Shown: in pieces, positions 1 through 7,650 of the stretch
Position numbering within the stretch: the first letter of the stretch is position 1
Layout: every line of letters begins with the position of its first letter
Assembly (NCBI GenBank): GCA_002498385.1
Contig: DAHH01000004.1
Coordinates: 36,909 to 58,323, forward strand
DNA from: Methanobacterium sp. UBA410
GTDB taxonomy: Archaea; Methanobacteriota; Methanobacteria; Methanobacteriales; Methanobacteriaceae
Length of the DNA stretch: 21,415 bases
Reading direction: 5' to 3'
Program-made: the position numbers and the translations under genes
The notes under the pieces: model-generated
Databases searched by the model: none
What the model was told of the DNA's origin: nothing
Seen by the model: the letters and a program-made list of their open reading frames with translations, nothing else

Positions 1-40
1 ATGAATTTAAAAGAATGAATTTAGATCAAAGGAGATTAAA

Positions 41-532
41 TTGGATTTTGAAGATTTAATAAAGGAAGCATTTGAAGAGTCCATTGAAAACAGGAGAATG
101 GGAGACAAACATGGGGAAGTGGAAGCTATACGCCGCTACATTCGATCCGCAACCAGAATTGTGGTTCCAAACAAAAACCATGTGAAAACAGAGATTGTAA
201 ACCAGGTTTTAGAGGATTTTGGACTTCCAAAGGCAGAGCACCTGCAGATAAACACCAACCCCGCAGATTTAACCCGCATTCCCGCAAATTCAAAGGCACT
301 GATGGCGCTCGACCAGTGCAAATGTGACCTGGTAATTGCCAGGGGAAGACTGGGAGTACCGGGATCCGGTTCCCTTCTGGTTATAGTTGATGCTAAAGGA
401 AGAGTGTTAACAGCTGCAATCTCACCACCACATGTTGTACACAAGAAGAGTTTAGAACAGGCTGTAAAAGATGAAATGGTTCAGGCACTGGAAAGAATTG
501 GCATGGAAAGAATTGACACGGTGAGAAAATGA
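41..532 (+). CDS. hcgB: HcgB, FeGP-cofactor guanylyltransferase
   Basis: HcgB (DUF3236 family) transfers GMP from GTP to the pyridinol precursor, giving guanylylpyridinol, an intermediate of the FeGP cofactor of [Fe]-hydrogenase (Hmd). The 163-residue product has the usual family length and the conserved glycine-rich stretch ARGRLGVPGSGS at residues 100-111, followed by a hydrophobic strand and Asp. The start is TTG, chosen because GGAGAT at 31-36 lies four bases upstream. Its stop overlaps the hcgC start (ATGA), so the two are translationally coupled. A stop codon at 16-18 may end an upstream gene (hcgA would be expected there), but too little of it is present to tell. Family recognition is from the protein sequence; the reaction is established knowledge of HcgB. 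Confidence 0.9.
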   Translation: MDFEDLIKEAFEESIENRRMGDKHGEVEAIRRYIRSATRIVVPNKNHVKTEIVNQVLEDFGLPKAEHLQINTNPADLTRIPANSKALMALDQCKCDLVIARGRLGVPGSGSLLVIVDAKGRVLTAAISPPHVVHKKSLEQAVKDEMVQALERIGMERIDTVRK

Positions 533-1353
533 ATCTGGAACACCCGTCCCGAAAAAATGATTCCATGCGAGAAACTGGAATAACATCAGAAGTGTTCACG
601 ACACGTTCCAGTACACGAGTTAAGGATGTAATTCAGTGTATAACTGAAAAAAAGTCCGAAGCTGCATTTGAATGGATAAAATCCCTTGATCTTGATGTGG
701 AAAATTCAGTTATCTTCGGGGCGTACATGACAGGGATCGAGCTGGCAAGCAGTTTGAAGGAAATTTCAAATGTCTCAGTTGTGGACATATATCCACACAT
801 GAAAAGCCTGGTTGAAAATGAAGTTGGAACTGATGTTAAATTTTATTCAAATATTGATCAGGGCCTGAAATTAATTAAAGCTGCGGATCTGGTTGTTGAC
901 ACAACAGGACTTGGGGGTTTGAAGCCTGAGGCAGCCAGTGCATTCAACGGCAAAATCTTTTTGGTGGAAGATCCAACATCAGACGGCAGTGATAAGGTTA
1001 TTCTTAAAAAAAACAACATAAAAAATAGGATACAGCTTTCAAATGCAGATCACATGGGAATTCTAAAAACTAGAGGTTTAAACACCAAGACATCAGGCAC
1101 AATGACTTTAACCATTGAAACACTCAGAAAAAGCCTTGAAAACGTTCTTCAGGGAGAAGGAGTCCTTTACGGGGTGGTAGCAATGGATTTCTATGAGGGC
1201 ATTCTCTTCAAAGAAAAAAACGTCCAGAAATTTCTGAAAGCCGCTGAAAAACCCGCACTCACTGTGTCTTCTTTAACTCCAGTTCAGTGTGATGACATGA
1301 TTCAAAAACAACTTTCAAAGCTAAACTCAAAGGTGGAATATGTTAGCATCTGA
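529..1353 (+). CDS. hcgC: HcgC, SAM-dependent pyridinol C3-methyltransferase
   Basis: HcgC methylates C3 of the pyridinol ring during FeGP-cofactor synthesis, using S-adenosylmethionine. The 274-residue protein has a Rossmann-like core: the VIFGAYMTG segment near residues 62-70, VVDIYPHM near 83-90 (the Asp after strand 2 is where such folds bind the ribose), DTTGLGGL near 124-131, and the family block KTSGTMTL near 187-194. The ATG overlaps the hcgB stop by four bases and has GGTGA four bases upstream, so this start is better supported than the internal Met at residue 13, which lacks a Shine-Dalgarno site. The C-terminus overlaps hcgD by 14 bases. Assignment rests on family resemblance and on its place between hcgB and hcgD. 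Confidence 0.88.
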   Translation: MNLEHPSRKNDSMRETGITSEVFTTRSSTRVKDVIQCITEKKSEAAFEWIKSLDLDVENSVIFGAYMTGIELASSLKEISNVSVVDIYPHMKSLVENEVGTDVKFYSNIDQGLKLIKAADLVVDTTGLGGLKPEAASAFNGKIFLVEDPTSDGSDKVILKKNNIKNRIQLSNADHMGILKTRGLNTKTSGTMTLTIETLRKSLENVLQGEGVLYGVVAMDFYEGILFKEKNVQKFLKAAEKPALTVSSLTPVQCDDMIQKQLSKLNSKVEYVSI

Positions 1354-2044
1354 ACTTTTTAAAATACTGGAGCGAATGATCCCCCCGGAACTTGCAGTTT
1401 CTGGGGACAGAATAGGATTTTCAGGTCCTGGAGACCCCCAGAAAATCAGTGTTGAAAAGGTGGGTGTGGCGCTGGATCTTCCATACAAACTAGATGAAAA
1501 CTTAAAAGGTTCTGATGTTGTTTTATGTCACCATCCACCAGTTTTTGAGCCTGAAATTCCTGTATACGTGGTTCACTCCAACTGGGACATTGTTGCTGGA
1601 GGAGCCAATGATGCCCTTGCAGCTTGCCTGGGCCTTGAGGTTATGGATATTTTTGATGAAAAAACAGGCATTGGAAGGATATGTTCAACTTCCACAACCC
1701 TTGAAAAGTTCATGAAGAAGGTTTTAAACGTTCTTCCAGCGGATTATTTGGAGGTGGTTAAAGCTGGACATGATGAGATTGAGAGGGTTGCCATTGTATC
1801 GGGTTTCGGACTCAACATGAGGTACATGGAACTTGCAGCTGACTGGGATGTTGACCTCTACCTTTCAGGGGATCTTGATCACAGAAGCGCTGTTCTGGCC
1901 CAAAAGCTTGGAATAAACGTTCTAGATGCAACACACTATGCAACTGAAATTCCAGGCCTTGAAAAACTGTCAGAACTCGTCTCTGGTCTGGGTCTTGAAG
2001 CAGAGATCTCAAAGCCTGGGGTTCCATGGGAGATAATCAAGTAA
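1340..2044 (+). CDS. hcgD: HcgD, Nif3-like metal-binding protein of FeGP-cofactor synthesis
   Basis: This Nif3/DUF34-family protein of 234 residues fits HcgD, which binds a dinuclear iron site and has been proposed to deliver iron for the FeGP cofactor. Visible metal ligands typical of Nif3 proteins are HH at residues 64-65, H79 and D83 in the HSNWD segment, and the C-terminal pair H199 and E203 in DATHYATE. GDLDH at 177-181 is another conserved block. The start is ATG with AGGTGG three bases upstream, inside the end of hcgC. Nif3 homologs outside methanogens have poorly defined roles. The Hcg assignment depends on the overlap with hcgBC; the iron-delivery role is a proposal from the literature, not something the sequence shows. 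Confidence 0.87.
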   Translation: MLASELFKILERMIPPELAVSGDRIGFSGPGDPQKISVEKVGVALDLPYKLDENLKGSDVVLCHHPPVFEPEIPVYVVHSNWDIVAGGANDALAACLGLEVMDIFDEKTGIGRICSTSTTLEKFMKKVLNVLPADYLEVVKAGHDEIERVAIVSGFGLNMRYMELAADWDVDLYLSGDLDHRSAVLAQKLGINVLDATHYATEIPGLEKLSELVSGLGLEAEISKPGVPWEIIK

Positions 2045-2210
2045 GGATTTCTCATGATAAAACTGTCATGAATCTTCAGTTTTATTCAGGATTTTAACAT
2101 GGGATTTGAAGCTTGGAATTTGTGGAACTGTGGAAAAACCTTCAAATTAACACGTTAATAACATAAATGGATTTAACCATACTAAAGTAATACATTATCA
2201 TAAAAAAGTA

Positions 2211-2218
2211 TTTATAAG
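2211..2218 (+). promoter_or_regulatory. Orphan TATA box in the hcgD-hcgE spacer
   Basis: The box TTTATAAG, preceded by AAAAAAGTA as a BRE-like element, matches archaeal promoters of this group. Initiation would be expected near 2236-2240. There is no recognisable gene immediately downstream, and hcgE is about 570 bases away, beyond a T10 run. It may drive a small RNA or be non-functional. Confidence 0.4.
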
Positions 2219-2716
2219 AGTATTTTCAATATGTTAATGTGTGGAGAAGTATTGTACATCCTCAAACCTCCTCAAACCTAAAGCCATTAAAAAAAATTTC
2301 AAAACCAGAAAAAAGGATAAAGGGCATTTTCAAAAAAAAATTTAGCTACAAAACTCGCTCAAATGTATCACTAAAATTTTTTTCATGCCCATTGGATCCT
2401 TTTTCTATAAACCAGCTTTTAAACACTTTGGGATAAGTAGATTTTTGAGGGCAAAACGTAACACGTAAAGAGTAACTTTTTCAGAGTTTGCTTTAAAGCT
2501 TTAACTGGATAAAACCACATTTTTAAGAAATTTCAGATGAGTACCCATTTTTTTTAATTGAGTTTCGGTGATTAGAGTATTGTTAAACTACCGAAAATTA
2601 ACTGTAGTTAAGTATGTAACTTATTAAACTTGTTGAGATAGTACCCATTAAACTGGTTTTTTTTTTATCTGATTAAATTTTTCAGGTTTTATTCAGATAA
2701 ACAGTGAAAAAATTTT

Positions 2717-2748
2717 GGTATTTAACTATAAAGGTATTTAACTATAAA
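2717..2748 (+). repeat. 16-bp tandem duplication carrying TATA-like sequence upstream of hcgE
   Basis: Two exact adjacent copies of GGTATTTAACTATAAA lie at 2717-2732 and 2733-2748. Each carries a TTTAACTATA element that could act as a TATA box, so hcgE may have a doubled promoter. They lie 60-90 bases upstream of the hcgE start. Confidence 0.75.
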
Positions 2749-2762
2749 AAAATTGAAAATTT

Positions 2763-2790
2763 TTAAATTAAAATATTTAAATTAAAATAT
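2763..2790 (+). repeat. 14-bp tandem duplication in the hcgE leader
   Basis: Two exact adjacent copies of TTAAATTAAAATAT lie at 2763-2776 and 2777-2790, ending eight bases before the hcgE Shine-Dalgarno site. They are pure A/T and could be slippage products, or could supply alternative TATA-like sequences. Confidence 0.75.
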
Positions 2791-2807
2791 TTTTAAAGGT
2801 GATACTA

Positions 2808-3434
2808 TTGGACATTGAAGCAATTGAAAATCAGATGATTCCAAATGGACGTGTAATACTTGCAGGGGTTGGAAGGCTCGGTATAAGAGTGGGAATTAAC
2901 CTTCTTCAGATTCACAGGGGCGGACCCCGCACAATAACCGCAGTTGACGGCCAGAAGATCTCAGGTTCAGACATTATATTCCACATGCTCGGTGGAGAGA
3001 ACGGACAGTACAAAGTGGACCTCCTCTCCAAGCTATCAACTCACCCCGCAGATTATAGAGCTGTTGAACCTGTGAAAGAAGATCTAAACCCTGAAAACAT
3101 GGATATTGTTAAGGGAGACGTTGTATCAATACAGATAGCCGGTGGAAACACCATACCAACCACAGCTGCCATAATCAGGAAGGCCCATGAAAATGGTGCA
3201 AGAACCATAAGTACAGCGGGAGTTTTTGGTATAGATGAACCAGTTTCTGCAATGGATATTTCCAAGGCAGATGAAGAAAATCCCATCATTGCAGAACTTA
3301 AAAGGCAGGGTGTTGAAAGAAACCATACAATTGTAACGACTGGAAAGGTCCTAAGGGACAGGCTGCCCATAACTCCATACACCCTGGACGAGATGGCAAG
3401 GGTACTTACCATTGAAATTCTAAAGGCTCTATGA
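2808..3434 (+). CDS. hcgE: HcgE, E1-like adenylyltransferase for guanylylpyridinol
   Basis: HcgE belongs to the ThiF/E1 adenylating fold. It activates the carboxyl group of guanylylpyridinol with ATP so that HcgF can take it over. The nucleotide-binding loop GVGRLG is at residues 20-25 of the 208-residue form, followed by an ITAVDGQKISGSD strand-Asp segment typical of E1-like proteins. I chose the TTG at 2808: GGTGAT at 2798-2803 is four bases upstream, the same spacing as at the histone and hcgB genes. The in-frame GTG at 2799 is part of that ribosome binding site, so a start there is unlikely. The gene is separated from hcgBCD by a long spacer and probably has its own promoter. Confidence 0.88.
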   Translation: MDIEAIENQMIPNGRVILAGVGRLGIRVGINLLQIHRGGPRTITAVDGQKISGSDIIFHMLGGENGQYKVDLLSKLSTHPADYRAVEPVKEDLNPENMDIVKGDVVSIQIAGGNTIPTTAAIIRKAHENGARTISTAGVFGIDEPVSAMDISKADEENPIIAELKRQGVERNHTIVTTGKVLRDRLPITPYTLDEMARVLTIEILKAL

Positions 3435-3448
3435 TCTAAAAGCTCTAT

Positions 3449-3520
3449 GATATTTATGATACTTAGGATACTTAGGATACTTAGGATACTTAGGATACTT
3501 ATGATAATTATGATAAAGAT
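3449..3520 (+). repeat. 9-bp tandem repeat between hcgE and hcgF
   Basis: Eight consecutive 9-bp units fill most of the hcgE-hcgF spacer. Four are identical GATACTTAG copies (3458-3493), flanked by variants GATATTTAT (3449), GATACTTAT (3494), GATAATTAT (3503) and GATAAAGAT (3512). The repeat ends six bases before the hcgF start, so changes in copy number would alter the hcgF leader. In the hcgE direction each main unit contains TAG in one frame. Confidence 0.9.
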
Positions 3521-3526
3521 GGTACC

Positions 3527-4057
3527 ATGATAAAAATTGCAACAGCTGAATGCTTCACACACGGCATCATCGGAAAGGAACTTCACGCTGCATCCAGAGG
3601 TTATCCTTTGGAGTTTAACCCTGGATTGGAATATCCTGAGGAAATATCTGTTGTTTGCAGCATGTTCGTACCCACCTTCCAAGCCCTCAAGGATGTGCTG
3701 AAAGTTGATTCAGCACCAGTTCCCTTTGAAACACTTGACGGAATAAAGGTTTACAAAGAAAAAGAAGATAAAAAGGTGGCAGCTTTAATGGCAGAAGCTG
3801 CTAAAAAACTTTCAAAGGCAGACATTGGCATTGGAACAACTGCAGGCATAGGTCGAGGCGCTGTAGCCATTTCATACAAGAATTTTACTGTTGTGACCAC
3901 GTCGGATGTTTCCTGCGACTTCAGATCCGCAAGCCCCTCTCAAATAATCTCAAGGCAGAACTCAGGAGTTCAGAAGGCATTTAAACTTCTTAAAAAAGTC
4001 CTGGAAGAAACATTAGACGATCTCAAAGATGAAAACATTGAAATCTTTTACAGGTGA
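3527..4057 (+). CDS. hcgF: HcgF, thioester-forming FeGP-cofactor protein (UPF0254)
   Basis: HcgF (UPF0254 family) accepts the HcgE-activated guanylylpyridinol as a thioester on Cys9, preparing the carboxyl for conversion to the acyl ligand of the FeGP iron. The 176-residue product has Cys at exactly residue 9 (ATAECFTHG) and the glycine-rich block GIGTTAGIGRGA at 101-112, with a second conserved segment around SDVSCDFRSASPSQI (125-140). The start is the ATG at 3527. Its Shine-Dalgarno site is weak (GATGGT just upstream), so translation may depend on upstream hcgE or the repeat-containing leader. It is the last + strand gene before a convergent spacer. The catalytic role is known from structural work on the family; only the residue pattern is seen here. 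Confidence 0.9.
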   Translation: MIKIATAECFTHGIIGKELHAASRGYPLEFNPGLEYPEEISVVCSMFVPTFQALKDVLKVDSAPVPFETLDGIKVYKEKEDKKVAALMAEAAKKLSKADIGIGTTAGIGRGAVAISYKNFTVVTTSDVSCDFRSASPSQIISRQNSGVQKAFKLLKKVLEETLDDLKDENIEIFYR

Positions 4058-4521
4058 GCGGGGTTTAAGGTTAAATCCTTTATTTAAAACCTTTAAACTT
4101 CCTGTTTAGTTTTTAAATCCTTTATTTAATCATTAAATCCCTATTAAAACTTAAAATTCTTATTTAAAACCCTTAAATTTTTTTCTTAAAGTAAAATTCT
4201 TCTTAAAGTAAAACTCATTTTTTCTGATTTTAGTCTTATTTTAACTTTATTTTAAAATTTTAATGCTATTTTGAGTTATTTAATATAAAATTTGATATTT
4301 TAATAAAACTATCTTTAACTTTTAATAATCTACCTAAAATTAGAAGTTTTATAAAAAATTTGAAATTTCTATTTTTTAAGATTTCTATTTTTTATAAGTA
4401 ATTATCCATAAACAAAAATAAAGAAGGAAAATAAAAAAAATGTTTTAAGGGCAGTTTTTAAAAGAGAACTGTTTTTAGGGTTTTTAAGGTTTTTAAATTG
4501 TTTAAAATTATTTGGAGTAGA
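4058..4521. other. Convergent AT-rich spacer between hcgF and rli1
   Basis: No gene is seen. It holds direct repeats, including a 17-bp pair TTAAATCCTTTATTTAA at 4071-4087 and 4113-4129, and a 14-bp pair TTCTTAAAGTAAAA at 4183-4196 and 4200-4213. Numerous T-rich stretches in the + direction could end hcgF transcription. The rli1 terminator is at its right end. Confidence 0.6.
4433..4471 (-). terminator. Probable rli1 terminator
   Basis: Reading the - strand after the rli1 stop, a short hairpin (CAGTT 4471-4467 pairing with AACTG 4456-4452) is followed about 11 bases later by a run of eight T (4440-4433). Archaeal termination relies mainly on the T-run; the hairpin is short and may be incidental. 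Confidence 0.45.
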
Positions 4522-6297
4522 TCAATCTTCCAGATAGTAATATTCTCCCTTTTCCTTCTGTTCCCTGTCCAGGTAACTTCCAAACTTGTTAACACGGGGT
4601 CTTTTGGTTTCCTTGTCCCGGCGGAAGGTCACTCCCACATCTGAAAGGAACTTGTTCATTGCAGAGCGGAGGTCCATTGGACTGGTTGCACGTCCTTCAA
4701 CTCCGGGTTCTCCGTAGAAGACCATTGCACGGTCTGAAATGTAGTCTATAAAGACTATGTCATGGTCTATTATGATTGAAGCAGCATTGTGTCTTTCAAC
4801 AACTCTTCTGATGGCTTTTGCAGTTACAAGCCTCTGTTCAACATCCAGAAATGCTGTTGGCTCGTCGAAGAGGTAGATGTCAGCGTCCCTTGAAAGCGTG
4901 ATTGCAATGGAAAGTCTCTGAAGTTCCCCACCACTTAAATCCTTAACTTCCTTGTCCATAAGACTGTCGAGTGAGAATGGCTTTGAAATCTCTGTTTTAA
5001 AGATGTTTGTGGAGTAGTTGGGAACTGTTGTTATTAAAAGCTCCTGCACAGTTCCATCATAGTTGGATACCAGGTACTGGGGCTTGTATGCTATCTGAAC
5101 CTTTTTCTTGATGCTTCCGCTTGTTGGCTTGGTGACTCCTGCAAGCATCTTGGCAAAGGTGGTTTTTCCAACACCGTTTGGTCCGAAGGCAGTTATTATC
5201 TCATCGTGCTGCACCTTTCCGCTTTCAGCTTCAAGTGAAAATCCATTGTAAGATTTTTTAAGCTTGGAGTACTCTGCAAGGACTTCTGCTTCTATTTCCT
5301 GGGCTGGAGGTTTCACATCAAAGACTATGGGCTGTTTACGGAATCTTATGTTTTCTTCACGGAGGAAACCGTGTATGTAAGCGTTTATACCAACCCTGAC
5401 ACCTCTCATCTGGGAAACCACACCGTATCCTCCAGGTTCACCGTATAAAAGGTGGACGTAGTCGGACATGGCATCCAGGGTTGCAAGGTCGTGCTCTATA
5501 ACCATGACGGACTTGTTATTATCTGCAAGGTTTCTGATAACTTTTACAGCGTTCAAGCGCTGTTTAACATCAAGCCAGCTTGTTGGCTCGTCAAAGTAAT
5601 AAAAATCAGCATCCCTGAGTACAGCGGCTGCTATTGCAACCCTCTGAAGCTCACCACCGCTTAACTTTGAGATGTCCCTCTCGAGTATGGATCGTATCTC
5701 AAGTGAATCCAGAACCTGGTCCAGGGCTCCTCGTTCATCCACACTTTCAAGTAGCTTTTTAACGTTTCCCTTAACATATTTAGGCAGGAGATCAACCATC
5801 TGAGGTTTGTGAACAACCTTAATCTCACCCGCTGAAAGTTTTTTGAAGTAAGACTGGAGTTGTGAACCCTTGAAGAAGTTTAAAATATCTTCCCATGGAA
5901 TGTCTTCATCGTATTTTCCAAGGTTGGGTTTCATTTCTCCAGAGAGGATTTTTATGATGGTGGACTTTCCTATACCGTTGGGTCCAAGTATGCCCACAAC
6001 GGATCCTTCCCTCACGTTTGGAAGTCCGAAAAGTTCGAACATGTTCTGACCGTAACGATGGATGGGATCTTCAAGAGCTTCAGGTAGATTTATAATGCTT
6101 ATTGCATTGAATGGGCACCTGTTGGTGCATATACCACACCCTGCACATAATTCTTCAGACATTATTGGTTTTTTTGTTTTTTCATCGATTGTGATGGTGT
6201 CCTCTTCCATCCTGACGCCTGGACAGTATTGTATGCACATGTAATTACATTTTTTTGGTTGGCATCGTTCGCGATTTAGTATGGATATCCTTGTCAA
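4522..6297 (-). CDS. ABCE1/Rli1, iron-sulfur ABC ATPase for ribosome recycling
   Basis: Rli1/ABCE1 splits the post-termination ribosome into subunits together with aPelota/aRF1 in the cytoplasm. The 591-residue protein has the full family layout. Eight cysteines for two [4Fe-4S] clusters are at 12, 17, 21, 25, 51, 54, 57 and 61. The first ATPase has Walker A GPNGIGKST at 105-113, signature LSGGELQR at 212-219 and Walker B FDEPT at 235-239. The second has Walker A GPNGVGKTT at 372-380, signature LSGGELQR at 454-461 and FDEPT at 477-481. The start is TTG at 6297, supported by GGTGAT five bases upstream. It follows the histone gene on the same strand but has its own repeated promoter region. All key residues are intact. 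Confidence 0.97.
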   Translation of the reverse strand: MTRISILNRERCQPKKCNYMCIQYCPGVRMEEDTITIDEKTKKPIMSEELCAGCGICTNRCPFNAISIINLPEALEDPIHRYGQNMFELFGLPNVREGSVVGILGPNGIGKSTIIKILSGEMKPNLGKYDEDIPWEDILNFFKGSQLQSYFKKLSAGEIKVVHKPQMVDLLPKYVKGNVKKLLESVDERGALDQVLDSLEIRSILERDISKLSGGELQRVAIAAAVLRDADFYYFDEPTSWLDVKQRLNAVKVIRNLADNNKSVMVIEHDLATLDAMSDYVHLLYGEPGGYGVVSQMRGVRVGINAYIHGFLREENIRFRKQPIVFDVKPPAQEIEAEVLAEYSKLKKSYNGFSLEAESGKVQHDEIITAFGPNGVGKTTFAKMLAGVTKPTSGSIKKKVQIAYKPQYLVSNYDGTVQELLITTVPNYSTNIFKTEISKPFSLDSLMDKEVKDLSGGELQRLSIAITLSRDADIYLFDEPTAFLDVEQRLVTAKAIRRVVERHNAASIIIDHDIVFIDYISDRAMVFYGEPGVEGRATSPMDLRSAMNKFLSDVGVTFRRDKETKRPRVNKFGSYLDREQKEKGEYYYLED

Positions 6298-6341
6298 AAT
6301 ATATCACCAGAAAATAAGTTTGTAATCAGATTGTTTTTTTT

Positions 6342-6410
6342 ATAAGGTTAATCTCATATAAATCATATTTTGATGTAAATCATATAAAAAATAAGGTTAA
6401 TTTCATATAA
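6342..6410 (-). promoter_or_regulatory. rli1 promoter region with a 20-bp direct repeat
   Basis: Two 20-bp copies (6342-6361 and 6391-6410) match at 19 of 20 positions. On the - strand each contains a TTATATGA box. The proximal one, TGATTTATATGAG around 6353-6364, would place initiation near 6333 and give a leader of about 35 bases. The distal copy could be a second promoter or a duplicated regulator site. Confidence 0.55.
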
Positions 6411-6459
6411 TTGGATGATACATAAGTTCATATTAATTTGTATTACATATAAAGTTCCT

Positions 6460-6496
6460 TAAAAAATAAAATTTTAAATAAAAAAGAAAAAGAGAA
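6460..6496 (-). terminator. T-rich terminator after the histone gene
   Basis: Directly after the histone stop the - strand reads a series of T-tracts (CTCTTTTTCTTTTTTATTT and then ATTTTATTTTTT). This is the oligo-T pattern that ends transcription in Methanobacteriales and Thermococcales. Confidence 0.5.
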
Positions 6497-6706
6497 TTAG
6501 ACTGCTGATTTAACAGCGAGTTCTATGTCTGATGCTTTGACAGTTTTTCTTCCAGCGTGTTTTGCAAGTTTAACGGCGTCTGCGGCTATTTTTTCGCCTG
6601 CTTCTTCCAATACCTTTGCTAATTCATCCCTGGCGTCATCGCTCACTCTCTGGGCACCAGCATTTTTAATGATTCTTCCGACTGGAGCAATTGGTAATTC
6701 AGTCAT
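6497..6706 (-). CDS. Archaeal histone (HMf/HMt family)
   Basis: This 69-residue protein is a single histone fold: MTELPIAPVGRIIKNAGAQR, a long central helix, and a C-terminal RKTVKASDIELAVK segment. It dimerises and wraps chromosomal DNA. It is as long as HMfB and has no extra tails. An in-frame GTG at 6715 would add three residues, but that GTG lies within the GGTGAT ribosome binding site at 6711-6716, so the ATG at 6706 is the start. A TATA box at 6742-6750 lies upstream. The fold and function are well established for the family. Such genomes usually encode several paralogs, so this may be one of a set. Confidence 0.96.
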   Translation of the reverse strand: MTELPIAPVGRIIKNAGAQRVSDDARDELAKVLEEAGEKIAADAVKLAKHAGRKTVKASDIELAVKSAV

Positions 6707-6741
6707 ATATATCACCTCGTTTAATTATTAAGCCACCATAG

Positions 6742-6750
6742 TATTTAAAT
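6742..6750 (-). promoter_or_regulatory. Histone gene TATA box
   Basis: On the - strand ATTTAAATA follows CGACAA, a BRE-like purine-rich stretch. Initiation about 25 bases on, near 6720, would give a leader of roughly 15 bases containing the GGTGAT site. Confidence 0.6.
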
Positions 6751-7104
6751 TTGTCGTTCTCAAAGGTCTTGATAACCCAAATATCTATTGTGTCTTTCAA
6801 AAAAACTGTAATTAAATATATGTACTGAAAGAGTTTTTGATCCTCTTCATTATAGTTAAAATCAGATCATAAAATGAAAAATTAATTTAAAATTCTAAAA
6901 ATTGACAAAAACATGCTGTAACCTCCAAAATTTTGTAAGATTATATTTTAATTGTGTATTACACTAACAAGTTCAGTAGGCATCTCATAATAAAAATTAA
7001 TACAAAGTTTTAACAACACTTTAATTAAGGGAAAATGAGAATATGAAGTAAATGAATTGTTCATGCTTGATCTTTGGAGTACCAAAAAATCGAAGGTGAA
7101 TAAA
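6751..7104. other. Divergent spacer between histone and YbhB-like genes
   Basis: AT-rich, with no gene seen; the short frames that cross it are low complexity and overlap flanking genes. The histone promoter is at its left edge. No clear TATA box could be assigned to the + strand YbhB-like gene. Its only obvious signal is the AGGTGA ribosome binding site at 7094-7099. Confidence 0.5.
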
Positions 7105-7563
7105 ATGACCATAAAAGTTACAAGTACAAGTTTTAATGAAGGAAATTCCATACCAAAGAGGTACACGTGTGATGATGTGAACCTGTCGCCTCAACTGGAA
7201 TTTAAGGAGGTCCCTGAATCTGCAGAGAGCCTTGCAGTTATATGTGAAGATCCAGATGCACCTGCAGGTGTCTGGTCGCACTGGGTAATTTTTAACCTGC
7301 CAAAAGAATGCAGGTCACTTCCAGAGTGGGTCATGGAACGTGAAATACTTGAAGATGGTTCAAAACAGGGACTGAATGACTTCGGAACAGTTGGATACAG
7401 GGGCCCATGTCCTCCTGGCGGGACCCATAGGTACTACTTCAAGGTGTATGCACTAGACACGAAACTGGATCTACCTCCAAAAATTTCAAGAAAGCAACTT
7501 TTAAATGCAATGAAAAGCCATGTTCTGGATGAAGGCCAGCTTATGGGTGTTTATACTCGATGA
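7105..7563 (+). CDS. YbhB/YbcL-family PEBP-like protein
   Basis: A prokaryotic member of the phosphatidylethanolamine-binding protein (Raf-kinase-inhibitor-like) family. The 152-residue form carries the two ligand-pocket signatures: DPDAPAGVWSHW at residues 49-60 and GYRGPCPPGGTHRYYF at 97-112. The fold binds small anionic or phosphate-like ligands, but the physiological ligand of the bacterial and archaeal proteins is unknown. There is no signal peptide, so it is probably cytoplasmic. I start at ATG 7105 because AGGTGA lies five bases upstream and the family begins with an MxIxVTSxxF strand; a longer frame from 7057 would add an unrelated N-terminus. It stands alone with a spacer on each side. 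Confidence 0.92.
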   Translation: MTIKVTSTSFNEGNSIPKRYTCDDVNLSPQLEFKEVPESAESLAVICEDPDAPAGVWSHWVIFNLPKECRSLPEWVMEREILEDGSKQGLNDFGTVGYRGPCPPGGTHRYYFKVYALDTKLDLPPKISRKQLLNAMKSHVLDEGQLMGVYTR

Positions 7564-7650
7564 AATACTTTAAATGTAAAAATTTTTGATGGATATCTGT
7601 TTAGCCTTGAGTTTACCCTTTGAGGGATCTACTTATACTCGGTTATAACT

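Larger units (their letters stand above)
2045..2798 (+). other. 754-base AT-rich spacer between hcgD and hcgE
   Basis: No convincing gene is seen. Directly after hcgD is a pair of TCATGA palindromes (about 2052-2069). A good archaeal promoter box (TTTATAAG at 2211-2218, preceded by an A-rich BRE-like stretch) points to a start near 2236-2240, but only short, lysine-rich, low-complexity frames follow. A run of ten T at 2657-2666 could stop transcription in the + direction. Two tandem duplications (2717-2748 and 2763-2790) occupy the probable hcgE promoter. Confidence 0.6.

Noticed and set aside
2239..2436. 65-codon + strand frame after the orphan TATA box
   Set aside because: GTG start with no ribosome site, lysine- and serine-rich low-complexity sequence, no recognisable domain; treated as part of the spacer.
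3053..3682. 209-codon - strand frame containing an ILS repeat
   Set aside because: It is the antisense shadow of hcgE and hcgF. The ILSILS stretch is only the 9-bp DNA repeat read on the other strand.
6497..6715. 72-residue version of the histone starting at GTG 6715
   Set aside because: That GTG belongs to the GGTGAT ribosome binding site; ATG 6706 gives the standard 69-residue protein.
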